Shown: positions 28,981-39,592 of the stretch, in pieces | How positions within the stretch are numbered: position 1 is the stretch's first letter | Layout: each line of letters starts with the position of its first letter | NCBI GenBank assembly: GCA_016195805.1 | Contig: JACPYT010000003.1 | Span: 186,001-250,000 of the forward strand | Direction of reading: 5' to 3' | DNA: 64,000 nucleotides | Origin: Hydrogenophilales bacterium | GTDB lineage: Bacteria > Pseudomonadota > Gammaproteobacteria > Burkholderiales > Thiobacillaceae | Notes under the pieces: generated by a model | Seen by the model: only the letters and a program-made list of their open reading frames with translations | Database searches by the model: none | Told to the model about the DNA's origin: nothing | Program-made: the position numbers and the translations under genes

Positions 28981-29451
28981 ATGCACGATTACGATGCCAT
29001 TCTGGACGCTCCTCCCTGCCGCCTCGGTGCGATCTTCACCGGTGACGCATTGACGCGGCTGGATTTCCTGCCTGCCGACACGCCTGTCTCCTCGCATTGG
29101 GACGCGCGCGTGCGACATCTGGCCCGCGAACTCGATGCCTACTGGCAGAATCCGGCCCATGCCTTCGATCTGCTTTTCGTACCGCTGGGTACGCCGTTCC
29201 AGCTGCGTGTATGGCATGCCCTGATGAGCATTCCCGCCGGCCAGCCGACGACCTACGGTGGCTTAGCGAAACAGCTCGGCACAGCCGCCCGTGCAGTGGG
29301 TCAGGCGTGTGGCTCGAATCCTTTGCCGTTACTTATCCCCTGCCACCGCGTGGTGGCGGCACGTGGACTGGGCGGCTTCATGCATTCGGCAGTGGGCGCG
29401 CCGCTGGATGTGAAGACCTGGCTCCTGGCGCATGAACGACGCGCTGATTGA
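28981..29451 (+). CDS. ogt: methylated-DNA--protein-cysteine methyltransferase
   Basis: This 156-residue suicide repair protein transfers alkyl groups from O6-alkylguanine to its own cysteine, Cys121 in LLIPCHRVV. The helix-turn-helix region FQLRVWHALMSIPAGQPTTYGG and the VGQACGSNPLPLLIPCHRV block match the Ogt/MGMT fold. It lacks the Ada regulatory domain, so it is Ogt-like. It overlaps xerD by 20 bp and follows the rplS terminator. Its start codon abuts a hairpin. Confidence 0.92.
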   Translation: MHDYDAILDAPPCRLGAIFTGDALTRLDFLPADTPVSSHWDARVRHLARELDAYWQNPAHAFDLLFVPLGTPFQLRVWHALMSIPAGQPTTYGGLAKQLGTAARAVGQACGSNPLPLLIPCHRVVAARGLGGFMHSAVGAPLDVKTWLLAHERRAD

Positions 29452-30322
29452 CCGGTTTTGCGATCATCTGTGGCTGGAAGACGGGCTGGCCGACCTGACG
29501 CTGGCCGCCTATCGGCGCGACCTGAAGGCCTTTGCCGTCTGGCTGGAGAAGGAACGCACCCGGGGTCTGGATGCGGTCGTGTCGGGCGACATCGAGGCCT
29601 ACCTGGGATGGCGCTTCGCGCGCCGCAGCCAGCCGCGCAGCGCGGCGCGCTACACGTCAGCGCTGAAGCGCTTTTACCGCTACCTGCTGCGCGAAAACCT
29701 GATCGCCGCCGATCCCACGCTCAACCTCGACCGCCCCAAACTGCCGCGCGCGCTGCCCAAGACGCTGACCGAGACGGATGTCGAACGCCTGCTCGACAAT
29801 GCCGACGCCACCACGCCCCTAGGCCTGCGCGACCGCGCGATGCTGGAAACGTTGTATGCCACTGGCTTGCGCGTATCGGAACTGGTGGGGCTGAGATTGA
29901 CTGCAGTCAATCTCAGCGACGGCGTGCTGCGCGTCACCGGCAAGGGCAACAAGGATCGGCTGGTGCCGCTGGGCGAGGAAGCGGTGCAGTGGCTCAAGCG
30001 CTACATAACGGAGGCGCGCCCGCTGCTGCTGGAGAAGAAGCTTTCCGACGCGGTGTTCGTGACCGCGCGCGGCGACGGCATGACGCGCCAGGCGTTCTGG
30101 TATCTCATCAAGCGGCGCGCCCACGCAGCCGGCATCGAGCGCCCGCTGTCGCCGCACACGCTGCGTCACGCCTTCGCCACCCACCTGCTGAACCATGGCG
30201 CCGACCTGCGTGTGGTGCAGATGCTGCTCGGGCACAGCGACATTTCCACCACGCAGATCTATACCCACGTGGCGCGCGAACGGCTGAAGCAGCTGCACGC
30301 GCAACATCACCCGCGCGGCTGA
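29432..30322 (+). CDS. xerD: tyrosine recombinase XerD
   Basis: This 296-residue site-specific recombinase resolves chromosome dimers at dif together with XerC. It has an N-terminal SAM-like core-binding domain and a catalytic domain with Arg in TGLRVSELVGL, Lys in GKGNKDRLVPLGEEA, HTLRHAFATHLLNHG, LGHSDISTTQIYTHV and the nucleophilic Tyr in that last motif. The length equals E. coli XerD (298). It is a housekeeping recombinase; no att or integrative element accompanies it. Confidence 0.92.
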   Translation: MNDALIDRFCDHLWLEDGLADLTLAAYRRDLKAFAVWLEKERTRGLDAVVSGDIEAYLGWRFARRSQPRSAARYTSALKRFYRYLLRENLIAADPTLNLDRPKLPRALPKTLTETDVERLLDNADATTPLGLRDRAMLETLYATGLRVSELVGLRLTAVNLSDGVLRVTGKGNKDRLVPLGEEAVQWLKRYITEARPLLLEKKLSDAVFVTARGDGMTRQAFWYLIKRRAHAAGIERPLSPHTLRHAFATHLLNHGADLRVVQMLLGHSDISTTQIYTHVARERLKQLHAQHHPRG

Positions 30323-30326
30323 GCAC

Positions 30327-31283
30327 CTATACCCGCGCACTCTGCTTCGCCAGATAAAACCACTCCTGCCCCGGCTGTGCCCCGGGATTGGGAAATACGA
30401 TATAGCCGTCCCGGCCAGCCGCCACCGATGTGCCATCGTGGCGCATGCCGATGATTTCGCCCGCACGCACGCGATCGAAGCTGGCCCAGTCGCGGGAAAA
30501 CCGGTCGTCCGCGTGGGCGCGGTCGACGACCTGGTACAGACGCAGCGCTTCGGTGTCGGCCACGGCCGCCGGCCTCGCTGCAGCCGTCAGGCCCAGGTGC
30601 GCCAGCGTATTGTGTATGGCCAGATAGGCCACCTGCGGAGCGGCCGAATCGTCGTGCTGGCCGCATTCCAGCGTGAGCGCGATACCTCCTTGCGCTCGCA
30701 TGTATTCGGTGGTGCCCACGCCGTAATGCACATCGGCCTCGCGTGCCGACACGCCCGCCGCCAGTCGGCGCGCTACACCGGCGGCATAGGTATCGAGCCA
30801 GCCGTCGACGAAGCGGTGCACGCCCAGGCGCAACGCCAGTGCGGTTTCCTCGGCCGAGCGCGCAAACGGCTCCAACGGACCCTGGTTGTCTTCCGGTCCC
30901 AGCATGACGAATGGCTCGCCTGCGGTGTGGAACGAATGCAGGTCGAGTAAAGCGTCGTGCTGCGCCAGCAGCGGGCACAGCCAGTTGGCGATGCGGTCCT
31001 CGAATTCGACCGGCTTATCGGTGGGGACGAGATTGCGGTTGAGGTTGCGGTCGCCCATGCGCTGGTGGCGGGCATAAGCCAGCGGATTGGTGACCGGGAC
31101 GAAGGTGACGCTGCCGGCAACGATGCCCAGTTGTCCGGATTCGATTTCCGCGATCACCCGCCGGATCGCCTGTGTCCCGCAGGTTTCGTTGCCGTGCACC
31201 GCGCCCAGCACGATGAGGCGCGCGCCAGATGCCAAGCCGCTGAACGACACGGACTGGAAATGCAGCGATTCGGGTTCGTTCAT
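30327..31283 (-). CDS. succinylglutamate desuccinylase/aspartoacylase family zinc hydrolase
   Basis: This 318-residue M14-like zinc amidohydrolase has the zinc ligands of the first motif in GAVHGNETCG (His and Glu). The third ligand is probably the His in LLDLHSFHTAGEP, and the general-base Glu lies downstream. I start at ATG 31283, which overlaps the TauE stop (ATGA); longer upstream frame residues belong to that gene. The substrate is not determined; AstE-like N-acyl amino acids are plausible, but no arginine-succinyltransferase genes are near. Confidence 0.82.
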   Translation of the reverse strand: MNEPESLHFQSVSFSGLASGARLIVLGAVHGNETCGTQAIRRVIAEIESGQLGIVAGSVTFVPVTNPLAYARHQRMGDRNLNRNLVPTDKPVEFEDRIANWLCPLLAQHDALLDLHSFHTAGEPFVMLGPEDNQGPLEPFARSAEETALALRLGVHRFVDGWLDTYAAGVARRLAAGVSAREADVHYGVGTTEYMRAQGGIALTLECGQHDDSAAPQVAYLAIHNTLAHLGLTAAARPAAVADTEALRLYQVVDRAHADDRFSRDWASFDRVRAGEIIGMRHDGTSVAAGRDGYIVFPNPGAQPGQEWFYLAKQSARV

Positions 31284-32017
31284 ATGTGCAAGGCCTTGAA
31301 CAGCAGCGACACGCTCGACACCAGCAACAGCACGCCGACCAGCCGCGTCATCTGTACTTGGCTCAAGCCCACATGCGCCCGCCCGCCCAGATAGAGGGCG
31401 CCCAGCATGAGCGGCAACGCGGCAAAATACGCGATCCACACCTTCGTGCTCAGCAGCAGTCCGGCCACCAGGAAGCTGACGATGCGCGTCAATCCATCGG
31501 TGAAGAACAGTGCCGAAAAGGTCGCGCGCAGATCGCTTTTATCGTGGATGCGATGAGTCAGGTAAATCACATAAGGCGGCCCGCCGGTGCCGAACAACGC
31601 GCCCACCGTGCCGCCGGTGAGCGCGGCCGGCACGGCCCAGCCGCGCGAGATCGGCTTGTCGCCGCGGATATTGAACACGCTACGCACCGCAAAGACAAAC
31701 ACGAACCCGGCCAGCGCAAGCAGCATGGGTCCGGAGGGCAATTTGATCAGCAGGCTGGTGCCCAGCACTACGCCAACCATGCCGAGCGGAATCAGTATCC
31801 CGATCTCGCCCCAGTTCACGCGCTTGAAATGCAGTCCGCCGATCACGACCGAGGCGGTGAAATCCAGCAGCAGAATCAGTGGCACCACAAATTTGAGCGG
31901 CAGAAACAGTGCCAGCAGGGGCACCGCAATCAGCCCCGAGCCGAAGCCGGCGATGCCGCGGATGAAATACGCCGTCAGCAGGATGGCCGCCGTCGCGGCG
32001 ATCTGTTCGACCGTCAC
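31280..32017 (-). CDS. TauE/SafE family membrane permease
   Basis: This 245-residue protein has eight or so hydrophobic helices and the family's repeated pattern (IRGIAGFGSGLIAVPLLALFLPL; LTGGTVGALFGTGGPPYVIYL). Members export sulfite, sulfoacetate or other small organic anions. GTG at 32017 overlaps the folB stop as GTGA, so I use that start; the longer ATG frame runs inside folB. It is co-transcribed with folB and the AstE-like gene. Confidence 0.82.
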   Translation of the reverse strand: MTVEQIAATAAILLTAYFIRGIAGFGSGLIAVPLLALFLPLKFVVPLILLLDFTASVVIGGLHFKRVNWGEIGILIPLGMVGVVLGTSLLIKLPSGPMLLALAGFVFVFAVRSVFNIRGDKPISRGWAVPAALTGGTVGALFGTGGPPYVIYLTHRIHDKSDLRATFSALFFTDGLTRIVSFLVAGLLLSTKVWIAYFAALPLMLGALYLGGRAHVGLSQVQMTRLVGVLLLVSSVSLLFKALHI

Positions 32018-32376
32018 AGCCGCGCGCCGCGCTCGATGGTGATGCCGAGCTCCTTGATACCCGGCACGATGGCGAACTTGGTCACCGACACCTTCACCCA
32101 CGGCGCGCCGAATTCGTCGCGCACGATCGCGGCCACGTGCTCGGCGACCGATTCGACCAGGGTGATCGGCTGCGGCGCGTTGTGCAGGTATTCCTTCACC
32201 CGCTTGGCCACCGCGCCGTAGTCGATGGTGTCGGCCACGTTATCGGTGCCGCCCGCCTTGTTGTCGGGCAGTCCGATCTCCAGATCGAGCCGCACCGGTT
32301 GCGGCACTTTGCGTTCCCACTCGTATATGCCGATAATCAACTCGAGCCGGAAGTCCCGCAAAAATAGAATATCCAT
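32014..32376 (-). CDS. folB: dihydroneopterin aldolase
   Basis: This 120-residue folate-biosynthesis enzyme cleaves 7,8-dihydroneopterin. It has the MDILFLRDFRLELIIGIYEWERKVPQ start, DTIDYGAVAKRVKEYL and LVESVAEHVAAIVRDEF, with the active-site Glu and Tyr in family positions. It is first in a three-gene minus-strand unit and divergent from plsY with a 47-bp gap, the common folB-plsY arrangement. Confidence 0.95.
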   Translation of the reverse strand: MDILFLRDFRLELIIGIYEWERKVPQPVRLDLEIGLPDNKAGGTDNVADTIDYGAVAKRVKEYLHNAPQPITLVESVAEHVAAIVRDEFGAPWVKVSVTKFAIVPGIKELGITIERGARL

Positions 32377-32423
32377 CGCGCAGCCCCCAGGGGCTCAATC
32401 AAAACCCGCCATTTTACTGACTT

Positions 32424-33026
32424 ATGACCACGCTGTTGTTTATTGCTGTTGCCTACCTGCTGGGCTCCCTGTCGTTTGCCGTGATCGTCAGCCGGGCCAT
32501 GGGGCTGCCCGACCCGCGCAGCTTCGGTTCGGGCAATCCCGGCGCCACCAACGTGCTGCGTACCGGACGCAAGGCAGCGGCTGCGCTGACCCTGCTCGGC
32601 GATGCCTTGAAGGGCTGGGTGGCGGTGGCACTGGCGCGCATGCTGGCCCCGCAATTCGGCCTCACTGAAGAGATTGCCCTGCTGTGCGCGCTGGCAGTGT
32701 TCATCGGCCATCTGTTCCCGCTGTTTTTCCGCTTTCAGGGCGGTAAGGGCGTGGCCACCGCGCTCGGCGTGCTGCTCGGCCTCAATCCCTGGATTGGACT
32801 GGCGTGCCTGGCGACCTGGCTGCTCATGGCCAAGGCGTTCCGAATTTCCTCGCTCGCCGCGCTGACCACCGCCGCGCTCGCCCCGCTTTATACGGGGCTA
32901 CTGATGGGCTGGGGCAATACGGCCATCACCGTATTGGTGATCGCGCTGCTGCTGGTCTATCGTCACAAGAGCAATCTCATCAAGCTGGTAACCGGTCAGG
33001 AAGGACGCATCGGTAGCCGCTCCTGA
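32424..33026 (+). CDS. plsY: glycerol-3-phosphate acyltransferase PlsY
   Basis: This 200-residue inner-membrane enzyme transfers acyl from acyl-phosphate to glycerol 3-phosphate, starting phospholipid synthesis. It has five or so helices and the two signature motifs SFGSGNPGATNVLRTGRKA and FRFQGGKGVATALGVLLG. The next gene follows after 16 bp. Confidence 0.95.
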   Translation: MTTLLFIAVAYLLGSLSFAVIVSRAMGLPDPRSFGSGNPGATNVLRTGRKAAAALTLLGDALKGWVAVALARMLAPQFGLTEEIALLCALAVFIGHLFPLFFRFQGGKGVATALGVLLGLNPWIGLACLATWLLMAKAFRISSLAALTTAALAPLYTGLLMGWGNTAITVLVIALLLVYRHKSNLIKLVTGQEGRIGSRS

Positions 33027-33042
33027 CCCTCGCTCCCTGAAT

Positions 33043-33843
33043 ATGGCCTTCTTCGACAAAACCATTGAACACGCGAAAGACAGCCTCGCCGAGGTGTCGC
33101 GCGAAGCGATCGACCACGCCGGCGAGCGCCTGTCGGGAGTGGTCAGGGAGGGTGTGTCGCAAGCCGGCACCGAACTGAAGGACGTCATCTGGCGGGCCAG
33201 CCAGGAAATCGACGCCAAGCTCGACAAGATTTCCGACGAACTGCATGAGCAAAGGCAGTTCACCAAGGACGACGTGCGCGAACTGGTCGACTATGCCGGC
33301 GAAAAGCTCGGCACGCTGATGGACGCACGCATCGCCCACGCCAAGGCAGAGTTTTCGTCGCTGGTGCAGGAAAAGGTCGAATACTTCAAGCGCGAAGTCG
33401 ACAGCTTTTTCATCGAACGGCAGCGCGACCTCGCCCGCGAACGGCGGCGGCTGTTCATCAACGTCGCCGTTGCCATCCTGGCATCGCTGTCGCTGGGATT
33501 CGTGTCCTGGCTGTATCACCAGTATCTCGGCGGGGAACTGGACGTATTCTCGGTCTTCCGCATCGTGTTCGCCTCGCTGGCCGGCGGCTATGCGGCGTAC
33601 CTCGCGATCAAACTGCTGCGGCGCTGGCTGTCGATGTCGGAGCACAGGAAGGACACACTGTTCCTGGTCAGCCGCTACTGGGGCGTGCTGCGCCCGGAAA
33701 GCATTTTCGGCACCGTGGTTCTGGTCTGCCTGATGGCGATTCTGGTGGGATTCCTGCTGTTTCCGGACCAGATCGCGCACTTCACCGGCGGGGAAAAATG
33801 GCTCAAGGCCTTGCGCGAGGCCTACCCGATGTTACGCAAGTAG
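33043..33843 (+). CDS. uncharacterised membrane protein with long helical N-terminus
   Basis: This 266-residue protein of unknown family has about 145 amphipathic, Ala/Glu/Lys-rich residues at the N-terminus (AKDSLAEVSREAIDHAGERL, with repeated 11-residue-like periods). Three hydrophobic segments follow at about 146-166, 178-198 and 223-242. No signal peptide or catalytic motif is visible. The amphipathic repeat suggests membrane-surface or coiled-coil association in the cytoplasm. It follows plsY in the same direction and is convergent with tsaD, 4 bp apart. Confidence 0.8.
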   Translation: MAFFDKTIEHAKDSLAEVSREAIDHAGERLSGVVREGVSQAGTELKDVIWRASQEIDAKLDKISDELHEQRQFTKDDVRELVDYAGEKLGTLMDARIAHAKAEFSSLVQEKVEYFKREVDSFFIERQRDLARERRRLFINVAVAILASLSLGFVSWLYHQYLGGELDVFSVFRIVFASLAGGYAAYLAIKLLRRWLSMSEHRKDTLFLVSRYWGVLRPESIFGTVVLVCLMAILVGFLLFPDQIAHFTGGEKWLKALREAYPMLRK

Positions 33844-33847
33844 GGGC

Positions 33848-34879
33848 CTACACGGCGTCGAGCGTCGCCAGTTCCCAGCGCGGCTTGACGGCAAACGTCA
33901 GATCTCCGCCCTGCGCGTGAGCCAGCCGCTGCGCGCCGGCGTAGGCGATCATCGCGCCGTTGTCGGTGCAGAACTCCAGCCGCGGATAGAACACGCTGAT
34001 GCCGCGAGCCGCCGCCTCGCGGGTAAGCCGTTCGCGCAAATGGGTGTTCGCGCCCACGCCGCCGGCGACCACCAGCCGCGTTGCACTGCTGTGCGCGCAG
34101 GCCGCCAGGCTTTTTCTCACCAGCACCTCCACTGCTGCCGCCTGGAACGCCGCTGCGATATCCGCCGCCTGTTCCAACCCCTGCTTGCGCACCAGCGTCA
34201 GCACCGCGGTCTTCAAGCCGCTGAAGCTGAAATCGAAATCGCCTGAATTGAGCATCGGCCGCGGCAGGGTAAAGCGGCTGGCGTCGCCCGTCGCCGCCAG
34301 TTTCGACAGCGCCGGCCCGCCCGGATAGCCCAGGCCCAACAATTGTGCGGTCTTGTCGAAGGCCTCACCGGCCGCGTCGTCGAGCGTCTCGCCCAACAGC
34401 GTGTAGCGGCCCACGCCCGACACCAGCATCAATTGTGTGTGCCCGCCCGACACCAGCAGCGCGACGAAGGGGAACTCCGGCGGCGTATCGGAAATTAGCG
34501 GCGACAGCATATGGCCCTCCAGATGGTGCACGCCGACCGCCGGGATATTCAGCGCAAACGCCAGCGCGCGCGCCATCCCGGCCCCCACCAGCAAGGCGCC
34601 GGCGAGCCCCGGCCCCTGCGTATAGGCAATCCCGTCGATGTCGGCCAGCGTGCGCCCACTCTCGGCCAGCACTTGGCGCGTTAAAGGCAGCACCCGCCTG
34701 ATGTGGTCGCGCGACGCCAGCTCGGGCACTACGCCGCCATAGTCGTTATGCATGGCGATCTGCGAATACAGGGCATGCGCCAGCAGGCCTGTCCTGAGCG
34801 ACGACGAAGGGCCGTGCGCACTGTCATACAGCGCGACACCGGTTTCATCGCAGGAGGATTCGACGCCAAGTACCAGCAT
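33848..34879 (-). CDS. tsaD: tRNA N6-threonylcarbamoyladenosine synthase TsaD
   Basis: This 343-residue ASKHA-fold metalloprotein catalyses t6A37 formation with TsaB/TsaC/TsaE. Metal-binding [10 protein letters not shown], the nucleotide-binding LVSGGHTQL and [24 protein letters not shown] and [13 protein letters not shown] are all in place. It is divergent from rpsU, the classical tsaD-rpsU-dnaG-rpoD arrangement of proteobacteria. Confidence 0.96.
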   Translation of the reverse strand: MLVLGVESSCDETGVALYDSAHGPSSSLRTGLLAHALYSQIAMHNDYGGVVPELASRDHIRRVLPLTRQVLAESGRTLADIDGIAYTQGPGLAGALLVGAGMARALAFALNIPAVGVHHLEGHMLSPLISDTPPEFPFVALLVSGGHTQLMLVSGVGRYTLLGETLDDAAGEAFDKTAQLLGLGYPGGPALSKLAATGDASRFTLPRPMLNSGDFDFSFSGLKTAVLTLVRKQGLEQAADIAAAFQAAAVEVLVRKSLAACAHSSATRLVVAGGVGANTHLRERLTREAAARGISVFYPRLEFCTDNGAMIAYAGAQRLAHAQGGDLTFAVKPRWELATLDAV

Positions 34880-34963
34880 GGAGGATAAACGGGGGGGACT
34901 GGAAAAAAGCTCGGGGGCTTGTTATTATTCTTGTTTTTCCCGTTCTCCGGAAGCCATCTTCAT

Positions 34964-35176
34964 ATGCCTCACGTCAAAGTCAAAGAAAACGAGCCGTTTG
35001 ATGTCGCCCTGCGTCGCTTCAAGCGTTCCATCGAAAAAGTCGGCCTCCTGACCGAGCTGCGCGCCCGCGAGTTCTACGAGAAGCCCACCGCCGAGCGCAA
35101 GCGCAAGCTCGCCGCCGCGGTCAAGCGCCAGAGCAAGCGTCTGCGCGGCCAGCAACTCCCCCCCAAGATGTATTGA
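34964..35176 (+). CDS. rpsU: 30S ribosomal protein S21
   Basis: This 70-residue ribosomal protein bS21 begins [21 protein letters not shown] and has the usual basic C-terminus ([17 protein letters not shown]). A GGAAG lies before the ATG at 34964. A TATTAT at 34923-34928 may be its -10 box, with only a weak -35. It is the first gene of the macromolecular-synthesis operon. A hairpin overlaps its stop codon. Confidence 0.95.
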   Translation: MPHVKVKENEPFDVALRRFKRSIEKVGLLTELRAREFYEKPTAERKRKLAAAVKRQSKRLRGQQLPPKMY

Positions 35177-35195
35177 TTCTGCCGTTCGGCAGAAT
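35176..35195 (+). terminator. hairpin overlapping the rpsU stop codon, probable attenuator
   Basis: ATTCTGCC and GGCAGAAT form a perfect 8-bp stem with a GTTC loop, starting at the last base of the rpsU stop codon. There is no T-run, so it would reduce rather than stop transcription into yqeY-dnaG-rpoD or mark an mRNA processing site. Confidence 0.5.
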
Positions 35196-35213
35196 TCCAC
35201 ACCCACGCCCGGC

Positions 35214-35660
35214 ATGTCGCTCAAGCTCCGCATCACGGACGACATGAAGGCGGCGATGCGCGCCAAGGAAACAGCGCGCCTCGGTACGATTCGCCTGCTG
35301 CTGGCTGCGGTCAAACAGAAAGAAGTCGACGAGCGCATCGAGCTGGACGATGCCGCAGTCAGCAGCATCGTCGAAAAACTCATCAAGCAACGCAAGGATT
35401 CGATCAGCCAGTTCCAGGCTGCCGGGCGTGACGACCTGGTGGCCGCCGAACAGGCCGAACTCGCCGTGCTGCAGGCTTACCTGCCCGAGCAGCTTTCCGC
35501 CGCCGAAGTCGAAGCCGCGGTTGTCGCGGCCATTGCCGAATCCGGCGCGTCCAGCGCCAAGGATATGGGCAAGGTCATGGGCCTGCTGAAACCCCGCCTT
35601 GCCGGCCGTGCCGACATGGGGCAGGTCTCCGCGCTGATCAAGGCCCGCCTCGCGGGCTAA
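35214..35660 (+). CDS. YqeY/GatB-like domain protein
   Basis: This 148-residue protein is made of the YqeY domain shared with the tail of GatB. Typical motifs are KAAMRAKETARLGTIRLLLA, EAELAVLQAYLPEQLS-like QAELAVLQAYLPEQ, and SAKDMGKVMGLLKPRLAGRAD. The molecular role is not established; tRNA or aminoacyl-tRNA-related functions are suspected from the domain. In many betaproteobacteria it stands between rpsU and dnaG, as here. Confidence 0.9.
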   Translation: MSLKLRITDDMKAAMRAKETARLGTIRLLLAAVKQKEVDERIELDDAAVSSIVEKLIKQRKDSISQFQAAGRDDLVAAEQAELAVLQAYLPEQLSAAEVEAAVVAAIAESGASSAKDMGKVMGLLKPRLAGRADMGQVSALIKARLAG

Positions 35661-35702
35661 TCCCACCCGGCGCAGTGCGCCCGGGTTTATCATGCGGTCA
35701 TC

Positions 35703-37397
35703 ATGATCCCGCGCGATTTCATCGACACCCTGCTCGCCCGCGTCGACATCGTCGACGTCATCGACCGGCGTGTACCGCTGAAGAAAGCCGGACAGAACTA
35801 CCAGGCCTGCTGCCCCTTCCACAGCGAGAAAACCCCCTCGTTCACCGTCAGCCCGACCAAGCAGTTCTATCATTGCTTCGGCTGCGGTGCGCACGGCACC
35901 GCGCTCGGCTTCCTGATGGAATATGAGCACATGGGCTTTCCCGACGCGGTGGCAGCGCTGGCCCAGGATGTCGGCCTGCCGGTTCCGGAATCCGGTGAAC
36001 CCGACCGCCCCAAACCGCCGCCCGCGCTGTGGGACGCGCTGGAACTGGCGGCGCAGTTCTACAAGAAGCAACTCAAGCAGACACCCCGCGCGATCGATTA
36101 TCTGAAGCGGCGCGGGCTGACCGGGGCCATCGCCGCCCGCTACGGCATCGGCTATGCGCCCGACGGTTCGCCGCTGAAGCAGGTCTTCAAGGATTACGCC
36201 GCCGACGCCCTCGCCGCCTCCGGCCTGGTCGTCGACGGCGATCGCGGACGCTACGACCGCTTCCGCGACCGCATCATGTTCCCCATCCGCAACGTCAAGG
36301 GCCAGATCGTCGGCTTCGGCGGGCGCGTGCTCGACCAGGGCGAGCCGAAATACCTCAATTCGCCGGAAACCCCGTTGTTCCACAAGGGATCGGAAATCTA
36401 CGGCCTGTTCGAGGCACGTTCCGCGATCAAGGCAGCCGGACGCGCCATCGTGGTCGAAGGCTACATGGACGTGGTTGCGCTGGCGCAGCACGGCGTGGAG
36501 TTCGCCGTCGCCACCCTCGGCACCGCCACCACGCCGATCCACGCACGCACCCTGCTGCGCCACACTGACCGCCTGATCTACGCCTTCGACGGCGACAACG
36601 CCGGGCGCAAAGCCGCCTGGCGCGCGCTGGAAAACACCCTGGAAGCGCTGCAGGACGGCAAGGAAGTCAGCTTCCTGTTTCTGCCCGAAGGCGAAGACCC
36701 CGACAGTTACATCCGCACCCACGGTCACGATGCTTTTCTGCACCTGCTGGATACCGACACGCTGCCGCTGTCGGCCTTTCTGGTGCGCGAACTGGCGCGC
36801 GGCCGCAAGCTCGACAGCCAGGAAGGCCGGGCCGCCCTGATCAAGGACGCCAAGCCGCTGCTGGAAAAAATTGCCGCCCCCCTGCTGGCCAGCTTGATCC
36901 AGCGGCAAATTGCGGAACTTGCGCATCTGCAGGCTGACGAACTCGGCCACATGGGCGTGAAAGGTCATGTCGCCCGGCGGGCGCCCCCCCGTCCGCAGCG
37001 CCGGCCGGCGCCCTCTCGCCTGCGTAGTTTGGCGCGTACGCTGCTGATGAACCCGCAGCGCGCCGCCGCAATCGATCCCTGCTGGCTCGACGCCAATGAC
37101 CCGTTGAGCAGCCACATGAGCGAACTGATGGACTGGCTGCGCGACATCGGGCAGCTCAGCCTGCCCGCCCTCGCCGAAGCGGCGCGGGGCAGCGCACTGG
37201 AACCCCTGATCGATGAACTCATGACGGATTTGCTCGACAAAGACGAGACCTGGGACTGGAACGCGGAGTTCGATGGCGCCGTCAAACAACTACGGGACGA
37301 CTGGCGACGACGACGGCAACAGGAATTGGCCACGCGCCCGCTCGCCAGTTTGAGCGCCGGCGAACGCCAGGAACTGACCGAACTGGCACGTTCCTAG
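35703..37397 (+). CDS. dnaG: DNA primase DnaG
   Basis: This 564-residue primase has an N-terminal zinc finger (CPFHSEKTPSF then HCFGCGAHG, the CHC2 arrangement) and an RNA polymerase core. The Toprim segment has VVEGYMDVVALAQHG with the catalytic Glu, and FDGDNAGRKAAWRALE. A C-terminal helicase-binding domain ends TRPLASLSAGERQEL. It is slightly shorter than E. coli DnaG (581). It lies 42 bp after yqeY. Confidence 0.96.
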   Translation: MIPRDFIDTLLARVDIVDVIDRRVPLKKAGQNYQACCPFHSEKTPSFTVSPTKQFYHCFGCGAHGTALGFLMEYEHMGFPDAVAALAQDVGLPVPESGEPDRPKPPPALWDALELAAQFYKKQLKQTPRAIDYLKRRGLTGAIAARYGIGYAPDGSPLKQVFKDYAADALAASGLVVDGDRGRYDRFRDRIMFPIRNVKGQIVGFGGRVLDQGEPKYLNSPETPLFHKGSEIYGLFEARSAIKAAGRAIVVEGYMDVVALAQHGVEFAVATLGTATTPIHARTLLRHTDRLIYAFDGDNAGRKAAWRALENTLEALQDGKEVSFLFLPEGEDPDSYIRTHGHDAFLHLLDTDTLPLSAFLVRELARGRKLDSQEGRAALIKDAKPLLEKIAAPLLASLIQRQIAELAHLQADELGHMGVKGHVARRAPPRPQRRPAPSRLRSLARTLLMNPQRAAAIDPCWLDANDPLSSHMSELMDWLRDIGQLSLPALAEAARGSALEPLIDELMTDLLDKDETWDWNAEFDGAVKQLRDDWRRRRQQELATRPLASLSAGERQELTELARS

Positions 37398-37412
37398 CTT
37401 GCCAGAAACGGC

Positions 37413-37440
37413 GAGACAAAGCCCCGGTTTGCGGTATAAT
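37413..37440 (+). promoter_or_regulatory. promoter immediately upstream of rpoD
   Basis: A perfect TATAAT at 37435-37440 lies 16 bp behind a weak -35 box, GAGACA (37413-37418). Transcription would start near 37447. This provides rpoD with its own promoter inside the operon and rules out the frame extension that starts before it. Confidence 0.65.
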
Positions 37441-37508
37441 TGCCGGTTTTTGAACGATTTTTTCTCCCTGCCCGCGTGGCCCGGGAGAACCTGAGCGGAG
37501 AAAACCCT

Positions 37509-39428
<1,920 letters not shown>

Positions 39429-39433
39429 GCGCC

Positions 39434-39455
39434 CTGCCCCGCCCACGCGGGGCAG
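39434..39455 (+). terminator. GC-rich hairpin after rpoD
   Basis: CTGCCCCG and CGGGGCAG pair over 8 bp around a 6-base loop, starting 5 bases past the rpoD stop codon. No T-run follows, so some read-through into the tRNA gene 10 bp later is likely. Confidence 0.5.
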
Positions 39456-39465
39456 TTCCGGTTTC

Positions 39466-39542
<77 letters not shown>

Positions 39543-39592
39543 TTTACCCCAACATCAGCGATAATCATCCCGAATAAAACGGGGAGTGTCTG

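Noticed and set aside
29432-30322. XerD-like recombinase as sign of an integrative element
   Set aside because: Its size, motifs and neighbourhood fit chromosomal XerD. No att repeats, phage or transfer genes are nearby.
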